Shown in pieces: positions 1 to 11,601 of a stretch of DNA of 64,000 bases. Below the pieces are notes generated by a model. It was given only the letters and a program-made list of their open reading frames with translations. It searched no databases and was not told the origin of the DNA. The translations under genes were made by a program, and so were the position numbers. The stretch is from Pseudopithomyces maydicus (lineage: Eukaryota > Ascomycota > Dothideomycetes > Pleosporales > Didymosphaeriaceae): NCBI GenBank assembly GCA_026873275.1, contig JANTUC010000007.1, forward strand, positions 682,001 to 746,000. The letters are read 5' to 3'. Each line of letters begins with the position of its first letter. The stretch's first letter is position 1.

Positions 1-2722
1 ACCCAATTATCGCTCCTCCATATTATCATCCACCAGCCATACCACCCAGTGTACAGCAGCCACTTCTGAACGTGCCCAATCAGCGTCCACGCTCTCGCTC
101 TCGCTCGAGTATCAGTAGCCCAACTGAGATCGATCACATTTCGCCTTCAAGCTATCCATATCCACCTGGATTTCCTTTAGGTCCCACGGGCGCAATGAAT
201 ATTCCGAGCTTGTCAACAAACATCGGCCACACCTCCCATGAAGATTCTCTCATGTTACGTGTTTATAGAGACCACCATGATGAGCCTTGGAATCCCGTGA
301 GGGTGACAAATCAAGGCGGATCCGCTTCACATGCTTCTGTTTTTCCTGGGCCAAACATGAACTACCGAGATCTAAGGAACCCCGGGTCAGACATAGGTAG
401 TGCGATGGGACCTCCTTCAGACTCCGGGTACCAAACGCAACCACCCGGGCCACAGTCTGTGATCAGCAATGATCACGAACAAGTTGAGCCGGAGCTACCT
501 TCTGGAATTTACCGGCTACCAAACCTTTCTGTCAGCTCTGCACGAAGCGAGTCGACAGAGTATCACAACGACATTGCATCACAATATAGTGAACCCATCA
601 CAGGTCAGAATAAGAATAAATACCAGTGTCCAAGATGCCAAGAGATATCAAAATGCCCCTCTGATTTCAAGTACGTACGCTTGAGCCATCTAAGCGCCAC
701 CTCTGCTGACGTGATCTACTACAGAAAACACATGCTGAAACATGACAAACCACACGTCTGCGACCAAATTGGTTGTCGTCGAGCGGCACAAGGTAAGGGA
801 TTTACGACTGTAAACGATCTTCAGCGACACAAAAAGAGCGTGCATCGTATTGGAGTTGAACGCGACTCATATCAGTGCGCCTCCGACCACTGTCGGAATC
901 GGGGTAAAATCTGGCCGCGCTTAGACAACTTCAAACAGCACATCAATCGTATGCACAAGGATGAAGATGAGTACGAGCTCATTCGCAAGTAAGTCTTTCA
1001 TGCTTGTAAACAGAGGCACACGGTTCTGAACGTCACAGGTCTCAATATCGAAGTAATGTCCCCCCTTCTGCAATGGCCCAGGCCGATATTACCCTGGCCG
1101 GGATGCAGGTTTCTGGTAATGAGCTTGATGATCCTGCGACTGGAATAAGCTTAACCCCAGACCAGGACGATAACCCCCCGTGGGGCAGCTTTGATTCCGG
1201 CTCCCAGAAATACGCCCTGGTAGAGGATCGGCTGAGCGACAGTGAGCACAATCAGTTTTCGAGCACTTTTAATTCTCTTCCTGGATACAACAGCAATTTC
1301 GGGTCTTCCACCTCGCAAATTTCGACAGTCAAGGATGTCAGAAAACGTCAGGATTCTCTCAAAGTCCTCGCCGATGTTGCTTCGGATCATGCTGTCGGGG
1401 CTACGCTTCAACGCCCAGTGTCCAGCGCCCCGTTGACCAAGGCCGAACAGCAGAAATTCATCACACAAAGCCAGCAACAGCGTCAGGCACTTCAGAAATT
1501 TGGAAAGGCTTTGATAGCCGAGTTCGAAGCAGATCCTTCGGCCGACGGTACGGATCTGGAGAATGTGGTTTTGCGAGTCCTGCGAGGTACAGACGGTGCA
1601 GGCACCGCTATTCCAAACAACGAAGATGGAACAGGAAGTGCACGTCTCGATACCGTTTTGACCAAGCGGGAGGCGATGAAAGCATCCCAGGCCCTATCGA
1701 ATATCATAAAGCAAAGTCCAAGCTCGTCGTTTTTATCCCGCTCGCGACGATCGTCCAGAGTGTCATCCTCGGGGAGGCTCCAATGCACGAGCTGCGATGT
1801 CATGCTTGCCCGTGCCTGCGACATGAAGAAACACATGAAGCGCCACACGAGACCTTACGGCTGCACCTACCCCAAATGCACCAAGCGGTTCGGCGCAAAA
1901 TCCGACTGGAAGCGCCATGAGAACAGCCAACACTTCCAGATGGAGGCCTTCCGCTGCCACAAAGCTTCTTCCACAACCGCATCACCCTGTGGAGAAGTAT
2001 TCTACCGCATCGAGGAGTTCAAGCACCACCTCAAAAGCGAGCATAAGATCGACGACGAGCGTGAGGCAGGAGAAGAGGCCAAATTGTGCAAGATCGGAAA
2101 GAATTACCAAGGCCAGTTCTGGTGTGGGTTCTGCGAGTGCATCGTCAAACTGAAGGAGAAACGCAATGCAGCCTGGGATGAGCGTTTCGACCACATAGAC
2201 AAACACTTCAATAAGGAGAAGAAGGGGATCGAGCAGTGGCTCTGCGTGGAGGCACGGAAGAGGAAAGGTGAGCTATCGAGGGACATGGACAGGACGAGGT
2301 TTGATGAGGACGGGGAGGAAGATGGCGAGGGTGAGCCGGATGATAGTCCGCCGGTGACGGAAAGCTCGAACGATGATGCTTACCAGATGGAGGAGGAGGA
2401 CGTGACGCCTATGGATATACCGCCGCCAATTCTAATCGTCGAAGATATAACAAGGAAACGGAAGCACGCTGGCGAGGAATTCGCACCGCTGCCGGTGATG
2501 AAGAGGAGGCGGACGGATGTGGATCGGTACTGTGTAAGTCGTGGTGGCTGTCATGGCTTTTAACTACTGCTAACAGTCGTGTAGTGCGCTTGTGGGAATG
2601 GACCTTGGCTAGGCGGCATGTATGTGGCGTGCATAAACTGCACACATCAGTTTTGTAACCGCTGCCCGATGCACTCAAGCGGTGTGATGGTGGGGTTGGA
2701 TGAGGGCATCATGTTGGGTTGA
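1..2722 (+). CDS. C2H2 zinc-finger protein, 5' truncated by window edge
   Basis: The reading frame is open from base 3 with no upstream ATG, so the start lies outside the window; GTG at 72 is not a real start. Exons are <3..988, 1039..2533 and 2585..2722, with introns GTAAGT..CACAG (50 nt) and GTAAGT..TGTAG (51 nt); 872 residues are visible. The first half is Ser/Pro-rich and low in complexity. One block of C2H2-like fingers lies at about 624-960 (CPRC, HVCDQIGC, CASDHC, each with spaced His pairs) and a second at about 1780-2045 (CTSCDVM, YGCTYPKC, FRCHK). The last exon adds a Cys cluster (CACGNG, CINC, FCNRC) found only after splicing. It is presumably a nuclear DNA-binding regulator, but no target is inferable. 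No ortholog recognised. The exon joins are well supported; membership of both finger blocks in one gene rests on the in-frame canonical intron. Confidence 0.85.
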
Positions 2723-3204
2723 GGAACGGTTGATGAACACGGAGCACTGGGCGGAGAGTGTCGATCTGAGTACTTTAGATACCCCTAGCTGTCGTCGCTT
2801 CACACGTGATCGAATATAATCCATGGATCTCTGCTTCGCAGCGTTGACTCAAAGTTCTGCCAGCACTTGGGATTGATGAAAATGCTGCATGTGATTGTCC
2901 AACGTGGCGGCGTGGATTGATGTGGAAAAACATGGCAGCTGCAAATAGCATACACACCTTCTCGCACACGCTGCTTTTGTGGAGAGCCCATCCGCACCCG
3001 GGGCCATCGCGGGTCCCACGGTAGTCCCCTAGGGCTCGATTCGTGCGTGCCCCACCCGGTGCGGAGTGAAGGGTGGGTGCACGTGCGTCACGGCTTGGCA
3101 CTCGGTAAACGTGTCCTCGAAACCGCTGCGAGCTTAGTAGCTGGAGCTTCGTGACGCGGCCCAGAAGTGCAACGTCTCTCTCTCCAACCACCAATTCTCC
3201 CAGT

Positions 3205-5707
3205 ATGGCGGCCGACGAGTCAGACCAATTCATAAAGCAGGTCAGCGGGCGGAACACGCGAGGCCTGCTGCGCGTGATCATTCTGTGTCTGATTGCGGGC
3301 GCCGCCGTGTCCAGCCGTCTGTTCTCTGTTATCCGCTTCGAGAGCATCATCCACGAGTGTGCGTATTGGAAGCCCGTGTTTGCAGCGTTTGCGTATTGAT
3401 GAGTGCACAGTCGATCCGTGGTTCAACTTCAGAGCTACCAAGTATCTGGTCCAGAATGGCTTCTACAGCTTCTGGGACTGGTTCGATGACCGTATGCTCC
3501 CCTCGCATCCAGCCCTCCTTCCTACCACACCGCACTCTCCATACAGCTGAGGATAGCACACTGATCGCATCGGGCCTATAGGAACATGGCACCCCCTCGG
3601 ACGAGTCACCGGTGGTACCCTCTACCCCGGCCTGATGGTGACCAGCGGCGCCATCTACCACCTCCTCCGCTTCCTGACGCTGCCCGTTGACATCCGCAAC
3701 ATCTGCGTGCTCCTTGCGCCGGGCTTCTCGGGCCTCACTGCGCTCGCGACCTACCTCCTGACCTCGGAGATGGTTACGTCCCCCTCGGCCGGTCTCCTCG
3801 CCGCGGCCTTCATGGGCATCACCCCGGGTTACATCTCGCGATCCGTCGCCGGTAGCTACGACAACGAAGCCATTGCCATTTTCTTGCTGGTCTTCACCTT
3901 CTTCCTATGGATCAAGGCGGTCAAGAACGGGTCGATGTTCTGGGGTGCGCTCACGGCGCTGTTCTACGGATACATGGTGTCGGCGTGGGGTGGTTATGTC
4001 TTCATTACCAACTTGCTGCCGCTGCACGCATTCGTGCTGATCTGCATGGGGAGGTACAGCCCGCGTCTTTACGTCAGCTATACTTCGTGGTATGCGTTGG
4101 GCACACTTGCGAGCATGCAGATTCCATTCGTCGGTTTCTTGCCCATTCGTAGCAGTGAACACATGTCTGCATTGGGTAGGTCCTCATATACTCTGAGCGC
4201 GCGATGATAGGAAAATGCTGACAGACCAGGTGTCTTTGGTCTCCTTCAATTGGTTGGTGGCGTTGAGTGGATTCGCACTCAGCTTCCCAGCAAGCAGTTC
4301 CAGACGCTCCTCCGCGCACTCGTCTTTTTCATCTTCGTTGTCGCTTTTGGAGGCCTCGTTCTTCTTACCGTGACCGGTGTCATCGCTCCCTGGACTGGTC
4401 GTTTCTACTCGCTCTGGGACACTGGATACGCGAAGATTCACATCCCCATCATTGCGTCCGTCTCGGAGCACCAGCCGACCGCCTGGCCCGCTTTCTTCTT
4501 CGATTTGAGCATGATGATCTGGCTGTTCCCTGCCGGTGTTTACATGTGCTTCCGTAAATTGACCGATGAGCAGGTCTTCATCGTCATTTACGCCGTGCTC
4601 GCCAGTTACTTCGCTGGAGTCATGGTTCGTCTCATGCTTACGCTGACCCCCATCGTCTGTGTGGCTTCCGCTATGGCCTTTTCTCAGATCCTTGACACTT
4701 ACCTGGATGCCAAGTCACCAAAGGTCGAGGCTCCCAAGGAGAACGGAGGTTCGGATGCTGCTAAGGTGGCCGCAGCGGCAGTTCTTCCGGATGGTCTCCG
4801 CTCCACTCGTCAGCCCTTGGTCGGTATCTACTCGTACGCTTCCAAGCTCACTGTTGTGGGAGCATCTGCTGTCTATTTGCTGCTTTTTGTCCTGCACTGC
4901 ACTTGGGTCACATCCAATGCCTACTCATCGCCCTCGGTTGTGCTTGCATCCCGCCTTCCCGACGGCAGCCAGCACATCATCGACGACTACCGTGAGGCTT
5001 ACTACTGGCTCAGACAAAACACCCCTGAGAATGCCAAGATCATGTCATGGTGGGATTATGGCTACCAGATCGGTGGCATGGCTGACAGGCCGACGCTCGT
5101 TGATAACAACACGTGGAACAACACCCACATTGCGACTGTCGGTAAGGCGATGAGCTCCCGTGAGGAGGTCAGCTACCCCATCATGCGCCAGCACGAGGTT
5201 GATTACGTTTTGGTCGTCTTTGGTGGTCTTTTGGGCTACTCTGGCGACGACATCAACAAGTTCCTGTGGATGGTCCGTATTGCCGAGGGTATCTGGCCCG
5301 AGGAGGTCAAGGAGCGCAACTTCTTCACCGCACGTGGCGAGTACCGCGTGGATGACGAGGCCACCCCAACCATGAAGAACAGCTTGATGTAAGTTTGTCC
5401 TACACCCAGCCCATGCATATCCTAACACAGAATCAGGTACAAGATGTCGTACTACAACTACCACACGCTGTTCCCTGCCGGGCAGGCAACTGACCGTGTT
5501 CGTGGAGCACGACTTCCCGCCCAAGGGCCCGAGCTCAGCACCATTGAGGAGGCTTTCACCAGTGAGAACTGGATCATCAGAATCTACAAGGTCAAGGAGC
5601 CTGACAACTTTGGACGTGACCACCAGAGCGCCACGTCGTTTGACAAGGGCCACAAGAAGAAGAAGGCGCCGAAGAGGAAGGGTCCCAGGGTTTTGAGGGT
5701 AGAGTAA
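3205..5707 (+). CDS. STT3: Oligosaccharyltransferase catalytic subunit STT3
   Basis: Transfers the lipid-linked oligosaccharide to Asn in N-x-S/T sequons of nascent proteins in the ER lumen. Exons are 3205..3358, 3411..3491, 3582..4175, 4230..5388 and 5437..5707, all with GT-AG introns of 48-90 nt, giving 752 residues, close to the yeast and human proteins. The first luminal loop carries HEFDPWFNF (around residue 50, the catalytic acidic motif). SVSEHQP lies in the flexible external loop and the invariant WWDYG is at about residues 550-554, followed by DNNTWNNTH. Many hydrophobic segments are consistent with a 13-helix membrane protein. The C terminus is Lys-rich. The ATG at 3205 gives the expected N terminus ahead of the first membrane helix. 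No frameshift or odd residue was seen. A second subunit of the same complex, OST2, is at 33.8 kb. Confidence 0.97.
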
Positions 5708-6065
5708 AAGTGATGCGTGTAAGCGTCTTTTCCTAGTAGATTTTGAGCCTTGTAAAAGTATACCGATTGGTGGGTCTGGGTTGATAGGCAGACATTGGGC
5801 GGTCAATAAAAAGAGATTAGCTGCCAACCTCGTTCGATGATGGGCAGTGACAGCGCAGGCCCAGCTGAAGCGTGCCGTCGATAGTGGAACGTCGGGCGCG
5901 GGTCGGTAAAGGCAGACTGAGATGTCGCCACGGGTGCGCGGCATAGTCCGGTACCTTGCGGTAGGGCTGAGGTAGGACCAGAGTAGGGACATAGAACACG
6001 TTTTCGAATTTTGTCCTTGACCGTTGGTTGTTCTGCTGTCGAGCTATCTGGTGAGGTTTTGCTGC

Positions 6066-6160
6066 TATCTGTCTGTCTGTCTGTCCGTCCGTCTGTCCTT
6101 TTCTCTTTCTCTCTCTGCCGCCCTCTCTTTCAACCACACTGGCCCCACCCGCTCCCTCAA
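6066..6160 (+). repeat. CTGT/CT-rich microsatellite in 5' leader
   Basis: A pyrimidine-rich stretch of CTGT, CCGT and CTTT units lies about 110-200 bases upstream of the ATG at 6266. Such CT tracts are common just upstream of transcription starts in filamentous fungi, so it may be part of the core promoter or leader. Confidence 0.6.
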
Positions 6161-6265
6161 CTCTTCCCGTTGCTGTCACAAGATCGTAACACAGTCTGCC
6201 TCAGCTCGAGACTAAGTTTGACTGACGGCACCCACTCGAGGCTCGTGCCTTCCCCGGGTGTCACC

Positions 6266-8568
6266 ATGGCTGCCGAGGCGAGGCGCGCATATATGGATTT
6301 CATGAACGGCTCAGGCAACAGCAACGCCAATGCACAGCAGCAGCAGCAACAGCAGTTCCAGCAGCAGCAGGGGCAGTGGCAGCCTGGGTCCAATTTGCAC
6401 AATCAATATGCCGCGTATGCGGCGCACCTGCAGCAACAGCAGCAGGGTCCGCAGGGTATACAGAATCCGTATGCTGGCCAGCAATATCATGGCGTCAATC
6501 CCGTGTATGTTTCCCCATCATCACACTTGCTGAGAAGCCTCAATTGATCATGACTGACCTTCTCTGCAGAAGTATGCCCAATCTGTCTCTTGATCTGCCC
6601 TACACCTACCCCGTAGACTTGTCCAATGTCATCACCACGCTGGTGCCAGCACGTCCCGCTGATAAACATCAGTTCGCACGGGCTACCGTACCTCCCGCAG
6701 CCCCGACTCCACCTCCTGCTGTACCACCTTTGGCACCGACCTCGAGTGCTGCGCTGTCACAGCACGGCCAGCTGCAGCCTTACATGGTGCAAGGCCCTCC
6801 CCAGCCCATCCCTCAACACGCTAGGACCCAGGGTTATGTAGACCTCCCGCGAAATTATAATCCTCCGCCGCAATCTTCTCTTGCTGGCTACTATCCAGAG
6901 TGGCAGCATAGTCAGAATAGACAGCAAGACGATCGCTTTGGATACAGCGTTGCTCCTGAGATGGCGCCGGTACGTATACTAGTCATTGAGCAGTGCTCAT
7001 GTGACTTTTGTGTGTGTGTAACAGTTGGATGATAACAATGTGTACAGACTCAGCCAGAGACCGTGGCCTACCATGCTAGGGATTGGACCTACGAGAGCAG
7101 CCGGGATCGACACCACGATCGCGTTCACTATAGCGGCGTGTATCCTCTTCCCGATGTCGTGAGAATTCCATCACCACCAGCGCCTGTTGATAATGTCATA
7201 ACTCTTGATGCTCCACCGCCACTGGCACTCTGCCATGTCTGTAGCGTCTGCGGTCACACACGGTCAAGTAGCTACCATCGGGCTCATCCCATCATCCCGG
7301 GAGAAATGCTGAGATGCACTCCTTGTGGCCGCTGTAGGAGGAAGACTAGAATAGAGAAAGAGAAGAAGCAGAGAGAGAAAGAGGCGAAAGACGCCAAAGG
7401 ATCATCTAGGAAGATCACCATTGAGATTCACGACAATGACAATCGTGGCCGGGCTCCAACACGCCCTCAGGAGCGAGAGGAGAGCCCGCCTCGTTATGTC
7501 TATAAAACCTTACATCGTTATCGCACTGCGCAAGAGGCTAGCCCGGAACGTAGTCCACCGTCTGCTTTGAGGCGTCGAACCAGGAGCGAGATCCGTGTCT
7601 CTTCAGCCAGTCCTGTTCAGGAGGGCGTCCGATATTACTACCGACGGAATGACGAGTATGAGTATAGCCCGGAACGTGATGCTAGGACTCGCCTTAATTC
7701 GCACCCTGCGCCGTTCCGCTCCGTCACGCCAGGCTTCCCACCACATCCGGGTGCATATCCTGAAGAGGCTCCCTCGCCCCCTCCGGCGCTTCGAGGCGTC
7801 CTCAAGAAGCCGCCGCTAGGGTCCTACGCTCGCTATACGACTTATCACGTGAATGCAAGCACTGAGAGCATGAAACCCCAAGTCGGCGCCAGCCGAGTGC
7901 AATTCGTGAGCGAGAGTAAGCCGCCCGAGCACACGAGGGTCTACCAAGAGGACGACTACGTCTACCGTCGCCGCAGCCGCCAACACTTCCAAGGCGGCCA
8001 CGTCGAGGAACTCTCCCACTCCCCGAGCCACCCGTCCAGCGTTTCGAGAAACTAGTAGTCCGCGAAGAATCTCCGCCACGCCAGTACAGCCGCGACCAGC
8101 CCCACGCCCGCCGCCGCGAATCCGACGAACACCACGTCACCTACGTCTACAAAGAAGACCGCGCCCCTCCCCGGACGATCGCGGTCGCCCCCGCGACTCC
8201 CCACTCCTCAGAACATCCCGCAACATCCAGGAGCTCGACGAGCAGCTGCGCCGTGCCTATTCGCGCTCTCCCCTAACCCTCCGCCCCTTCTACCAACCCG
8301 CAAGGCCAAAGACGATCATCCAGACGACGGCACCAATTCCGACAGCGACGCCAGCGTCGAGCACACCTGGGTCAAGTATCGTGGCGTGGATGAGAATGGC
8401 CAGCCCGCGACGTTCCTGGAGAAGAGGTCCGTACGAAGGGCGCCGGAGCAGGCACCTGCGTCGCCGGCGGAGAGGCCTAGGGCGCATTTTCCGCCGGGGC
8501 CAACGCATAGGGGGTTTGCGGCGGAGCCGGCTGTGACGAGGGGGTTTAGTGCGGGGTATAGGGATTGA
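6266..8568 (+). CDS. Gln/Pro-rich disordered protein with Cys cluster; three apparent -1 frameshifts
   Basis: No family recognised. ATG 6266 follows a long CT-rich leader. Exons are 6266..6504, 6570..6969 and 7048..8568. The N terminus has several poly-Gln runs, the middle is Pro-rich, and near 7230-7340 there is a Cys/His cluster (CHVCSVCGHTRSSSYH, then CTPCGRC), a possible zinc site, followed by a strongly basic Lys/Arg/Glu stretch. The exon 3 frame hits TAG at 8053, yet protein-like sequence continues in other frames to the TGA at 8566. One added C in each of the runs 8031-8033, 8169-8172 and 8284-8287 joins everything into one 720-residue frame ending in a conserved-looking tail (SVEHTWVKYRGVDENGQ). 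The first two introns are canonical (GTATGT, GTACGT). Likely nuclear from its basic and Cys-rich character, which is inference only. Confidence 0.6.
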
Positions 8569-9301
8569 GTTGTTCGGGGGGTGGTGGCTGGGGGGTGGTG
8601 GTGTGGTGGTGTGACGATGGTTGGTATTAATGGGTGGTGCTTGGAGGTAGGTCTTTGGTGTAGAGACTGGCTGGGAGGCTTTTCTTGGGTGGGAATTTTA
8701 GTGGTTGGTATATCCTTTTTCCTAATTTCTTTCTCTTTTATTGTTTCCTTGGTTAGTCTGAGAGCATCTCTCATGGTGGGTGCTCTCCCCTCGGACCTAC
8801 TCCTGTGCTTCAAACCGCAGTATGGGGTCTTTCTTTCCTTCTGGTGGAAACCAGGGCGGCGGATTCCCATATACCTTCGGTACGCGGGGTATCTGGGCTG
8901 CTGAACGGGCATTTCGGTTGTTTCATTTGGTCTCATAGATGTCCTTATCTCCTATTGTATGGTGTCTTTTTTCCTTTGGTCATTTCCTTGTTCGTCATCT
9001 CATACTCCAATTTTCTCTTCGAGCACCTTTTACCCGGTATAGATTTTATTATCCCTTGAATCTAAAAGCTCAAAAACTCAAAATCCCAAGATTTCAAAAG
9101 TATACACTTCACTCGCACGGCGGATGGCTCGGTTTTTTCTTTCTTGGATTCGGTGATGAAATTCATATATATACATAGCGAGAGGATACCCGCAAGGAGG
9201 TTACTGTCGGATACATATATATGCAATATCTGCCCCCTCTGCACTCCGTTTCTCACTCATGTCTGTCCATTCTTCAACTCGAATCAGAACAAGCACCCCT
9301 C
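8569..9301. other. Intergenic, no gene seen
   Basis: About 730 bases between the convergent 3' ends of the Gln-rich gene and the proline-rich minus-strand ORF. G/T-rich at the start (GGTGG runs), then AT-richer. The short ORFs here have no protein-like composition. Confidence 0.5.
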
Positions 9302-9727
9302 TTACACACAGAGCACGCCTCCTCCACAAAGACTTTTCCATCTCTGAGAGTCACAAGCTCCTCCCCCTCTTCCCCAACCATAAGTATCCTCCCCGCACCA
9401 TGCTCGGTGAGCATCACAGCTCCTCTGGGGCACGGACAGTGTTGGCAGCGGTTTCAACAGTTCTGATGGTAGAATGTTGGCCTTAGTCGCTAGAGCCTGT
9501 TTTTTACCGGGGGTCGGAGTTGGAGGTGGAGGTGGAGGTGGGGGTCGTGGTCGTGGTCGTGGGCATGGGCATTCTGGAGCAAATTCTAGTGGAGAGATCG
9601 GGTTGGTAATGTTGGTGCTGGAAAGCTGGCTGTTTTCTGGTGCGGGTGTAGGTGTAGGAGGAGGCGAAGGAGGGTCTGGGGGAATTGGATTCTGTGATGG
9701 AGGCGGGGTGGGTGGTTGGTGGGTCAT
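9302..9727 (-). CDS. Small proline-rich hypothetical protein, 3' structure uncertain
   Basis: The minus-strand ATG at 9727 sits in a good context after an A-rich leader, about 130 bases downstream of a strong TATA box (9857-9867). The frame encodes 141 residues starting MTHQPPTPPPSQNPIPP, with long Pro and Arg-Pro runs and no signal peptide. The last third of this frame reads as low-complexity Gly/Cys. The overlapping frame, ending at TGA 9274-9276, reads much more like a folded protein (GAVMLTEHGAGRILMVG, then a short beta-like tail). The true C terminus may therefore come from an intron (donor GTAAAA near 9505) or a missing base. No family recognised. The promoter supports a real gene; the coding end is unresolved. 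Confidence 0.4.
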   Translation of the reverse strand: MTHQPPTPPPSQNPIPPDPPSPPPTPTPAPENSQLSSTNITNPISPLEFAPECPCPRPRPRPPPPPPPPTPTPGKKQALATKANILPSELLKPLPTLSVPQRSCDAHRAWCGEDTYGWGRGGGACDSQRWKSLCGGGVLCV

Positions 9728-9856
9728 GGTTTTTTTCTTGTGGGTTGGAGAGATTTTTTGGAAGGTGATGGTTTGATTGTTCTTTGGTTGGTGGCGAGAT
9801 GCTGGCGTATTACTGAAGGTTGCTTTGCTATGACTGATATAAAGGACGTGGGGAAG

Positions 9857-9867
9857 CCTTTTATATA
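9857..9867 (-). promoter_or_regulatory. TATA box of the proline-rich gene
   Basis: The minus strand reads TATATAAAAGG, a near-ideal TATA element, with an ATG about 130 bases downstream at 9727. It is the clearest core promoter in the window. Confidence 0.6.
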
Positions 9868-10582
9868 ATGGGGCAATGGACGTCTCATAGTGCATGTATT
9901 CTTGTATAAGATCCATGTTGGGGTTTGGATCTGTTTCCGTGCATATTGGCCATTGAATAAATGGAGAAGAGCGTGCAGACAGGTACGTGACACAAGTACA
10001 AATAGGTTACGTGGCAGGAGTCTAGATAGCAACATGAGTATTACGAGCAATGCCACGCACTTCAATCGTTCATGGTCTCTTATCTAATCCAGGCCCTCGA
10101 TTGCTGTGGTGTATGTAGGCTTCAAGTATAGCCATCCTCTTACAGCGTCACTGCCCTAACCTGATTGACCAAACGATTGCAAGCGCTACTGTAATACGCT
10201 AATGTAGGCTGTTTACGCCAAGGAGATTCTAATGACCATTTAACAACAGTGTCTCTACGTTGATCTTGTGTGCTTCAAACATACCATACGTCGTTTTAAG
10301 AGCGCGTTTCTCTGCACAGTATCGTGTGGTGTTTTTTTGTAGTGAAGTTCAACGGACCACGCTGGTAGTCAAATAAAGCTACATGCATCCGGCTATAACT
10401 CTAAGATACTATTGGTTAGATAAATAGATAATTACTTCGATGTTCCCTGCATCAGACTTTAGAATAAGGCGAGGGCATTCTTAAACAAGGAGTATAACGT
10501 CTCAAATTAAGTACAATAAATCATTCATTGCTTTGCAATAATTACATTTGGCATTATGACATTATACGTATTCATCATACAC
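9868..10582. other. Intergenic, AT-rich, no gene seen
   Basis: Upstream of the TATA box and downstream of RNase T2 (convergent side). Becomes AT-rich after about 10300. No ORF with protein-like composition and no RNA gene seen. Confidence 0.5.
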
Positions 10583-11601
10583 TTAAAAGGGAAGGGTAGG
10601 CACCCTAACTGATCCGTTGGTCCGCTCAGGGTAGTGGACTGCGCCTTCGACCTTTGCGCAATTTGTGAAGTATGTGGCAGATGCGTTAACAGGGATAGTG
10701 TTCATCTCCTGGGGACGTCCATATGCCTGGGTAAAGTTAGTATGTTACGTAGAGCTGATTCGGTAGGACCTTACGTATTCATAGTACCAAACCTCAGAGA
10801 GGACAGTGTAACCGTTATCCGTGCTGTTCTTTCCCGCCTCAGTGGTGTTATAACGCGGTCCAGTGCAGCCAATGAACGGCAGACCACCGTGCTTCTCGAC
10901 GAGAGTGTCACGGATATCGGTGTACGAGTAGGTGGTGCAGTTCGAGGGCGTGATCTCCGCTTCCTTCAACCATTCAAACGTAGGGAAACGCTTGTAGTAT
11001 CGAATAGCCGTCTCAAAAAAGTCGACGACCTCCTCGTGCTCGCGGTACTGCGGACCGTAGCAGGGAACGTTAAACGTAGAGTAGCATGTGGCATGCTTGG
11101 AGAACTCGTGGCCCCAGAATCCAGGGTTGTCTTGATTCTGAGCAATCCAGTAATTGTCCATGTATTCAAGCAAGTCGTACTTGCCGAATGGCTCGAGGAA
11201 AGTGCCGATGTTGGGGCCGGTGTAGGGGGGACCGGAACTCCGTCAGGTTTTCCAGTGGTCGTATTTGGAGACGGAATCGGATCGTATTGACGAGTCAGAT
11301 CACAGTACTGAGTGTAAGATCCGTTACAAAAATCTGGCCATAGACCGTGGAGTGTCCAAGTATCTTGAGGCAATAACTGTCCCTGGCTCTCCCCACCGGT
11401 GTAGGTGCTCCAGAACTGGGTAGACAACAGAAGCCCACCAAAAGTCTCAACGCAGCAAGAGTCTACGACCGATGGATCTTGGGGAGGACATGAGAGTAGA
11501 GGGTTTTGAAGCTCGCATGTGTGGTTGTAGGGGCTCTGGTCGGGGTACAGTTGTGCGGATGCGGTGGCAAGCACAGTGGCTGCTGCGAAGGCGGAACGCA
11601 T
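10583..11601 (-). CDS. Secreted ribonuclease T2 (one apparent -1 frameshift)
   Basis: Cleaves single-stranded RNA through 2',3'-cyclic phosphates; acts outside the cell or in the vacuole. ATG 11601 begins a signal peptide (MRSAFAAATVLATASA). Exons are 10775..11601 and 10583..10726, with a 48-nt GTAAGG..CCCAG intron. Active-site segment CAS I is TWTLHGLWPDFC (HGLWP at residues 85-89); CAS II is GHEFSKHATC with both catalytic His and the Glu. Cys spacing fits the family, and the last exon carries further glycosylation sites. Between the two segments the frame breaks at a run of six G (plus strand 11225-11230): adding one base gives a continuous 323-residue protein through PVPPYTGPNIGTF. Without it the protein would lose CAS II. 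Family assignment is certain; whether the break is real or an assembly error is not. Confidence 0.93.

Noticed and set aside
5045..5992. 315-codon ORF antisense to STT3
   Set aside because: It mirrors the STT3 coding strand and has no domain; a shadow of biased codon use.
7984..8310. Introns instead of frameshifts in the Gln-rich gene
   Set aside because: No GT-AG pair of plausible length joins the frames in phase, whereas one added C at each of three C runs does.
8316..8936. 206-codon minus-strand ORF
   Set aside because: Overlaps the corrected 3' end of the Gln-rich gene; composition not protein-like.
10634..11290. 218-codon plus-strand ORF
   Set aside because: Antisense to RNase T2 exons carrying both active-site segments.
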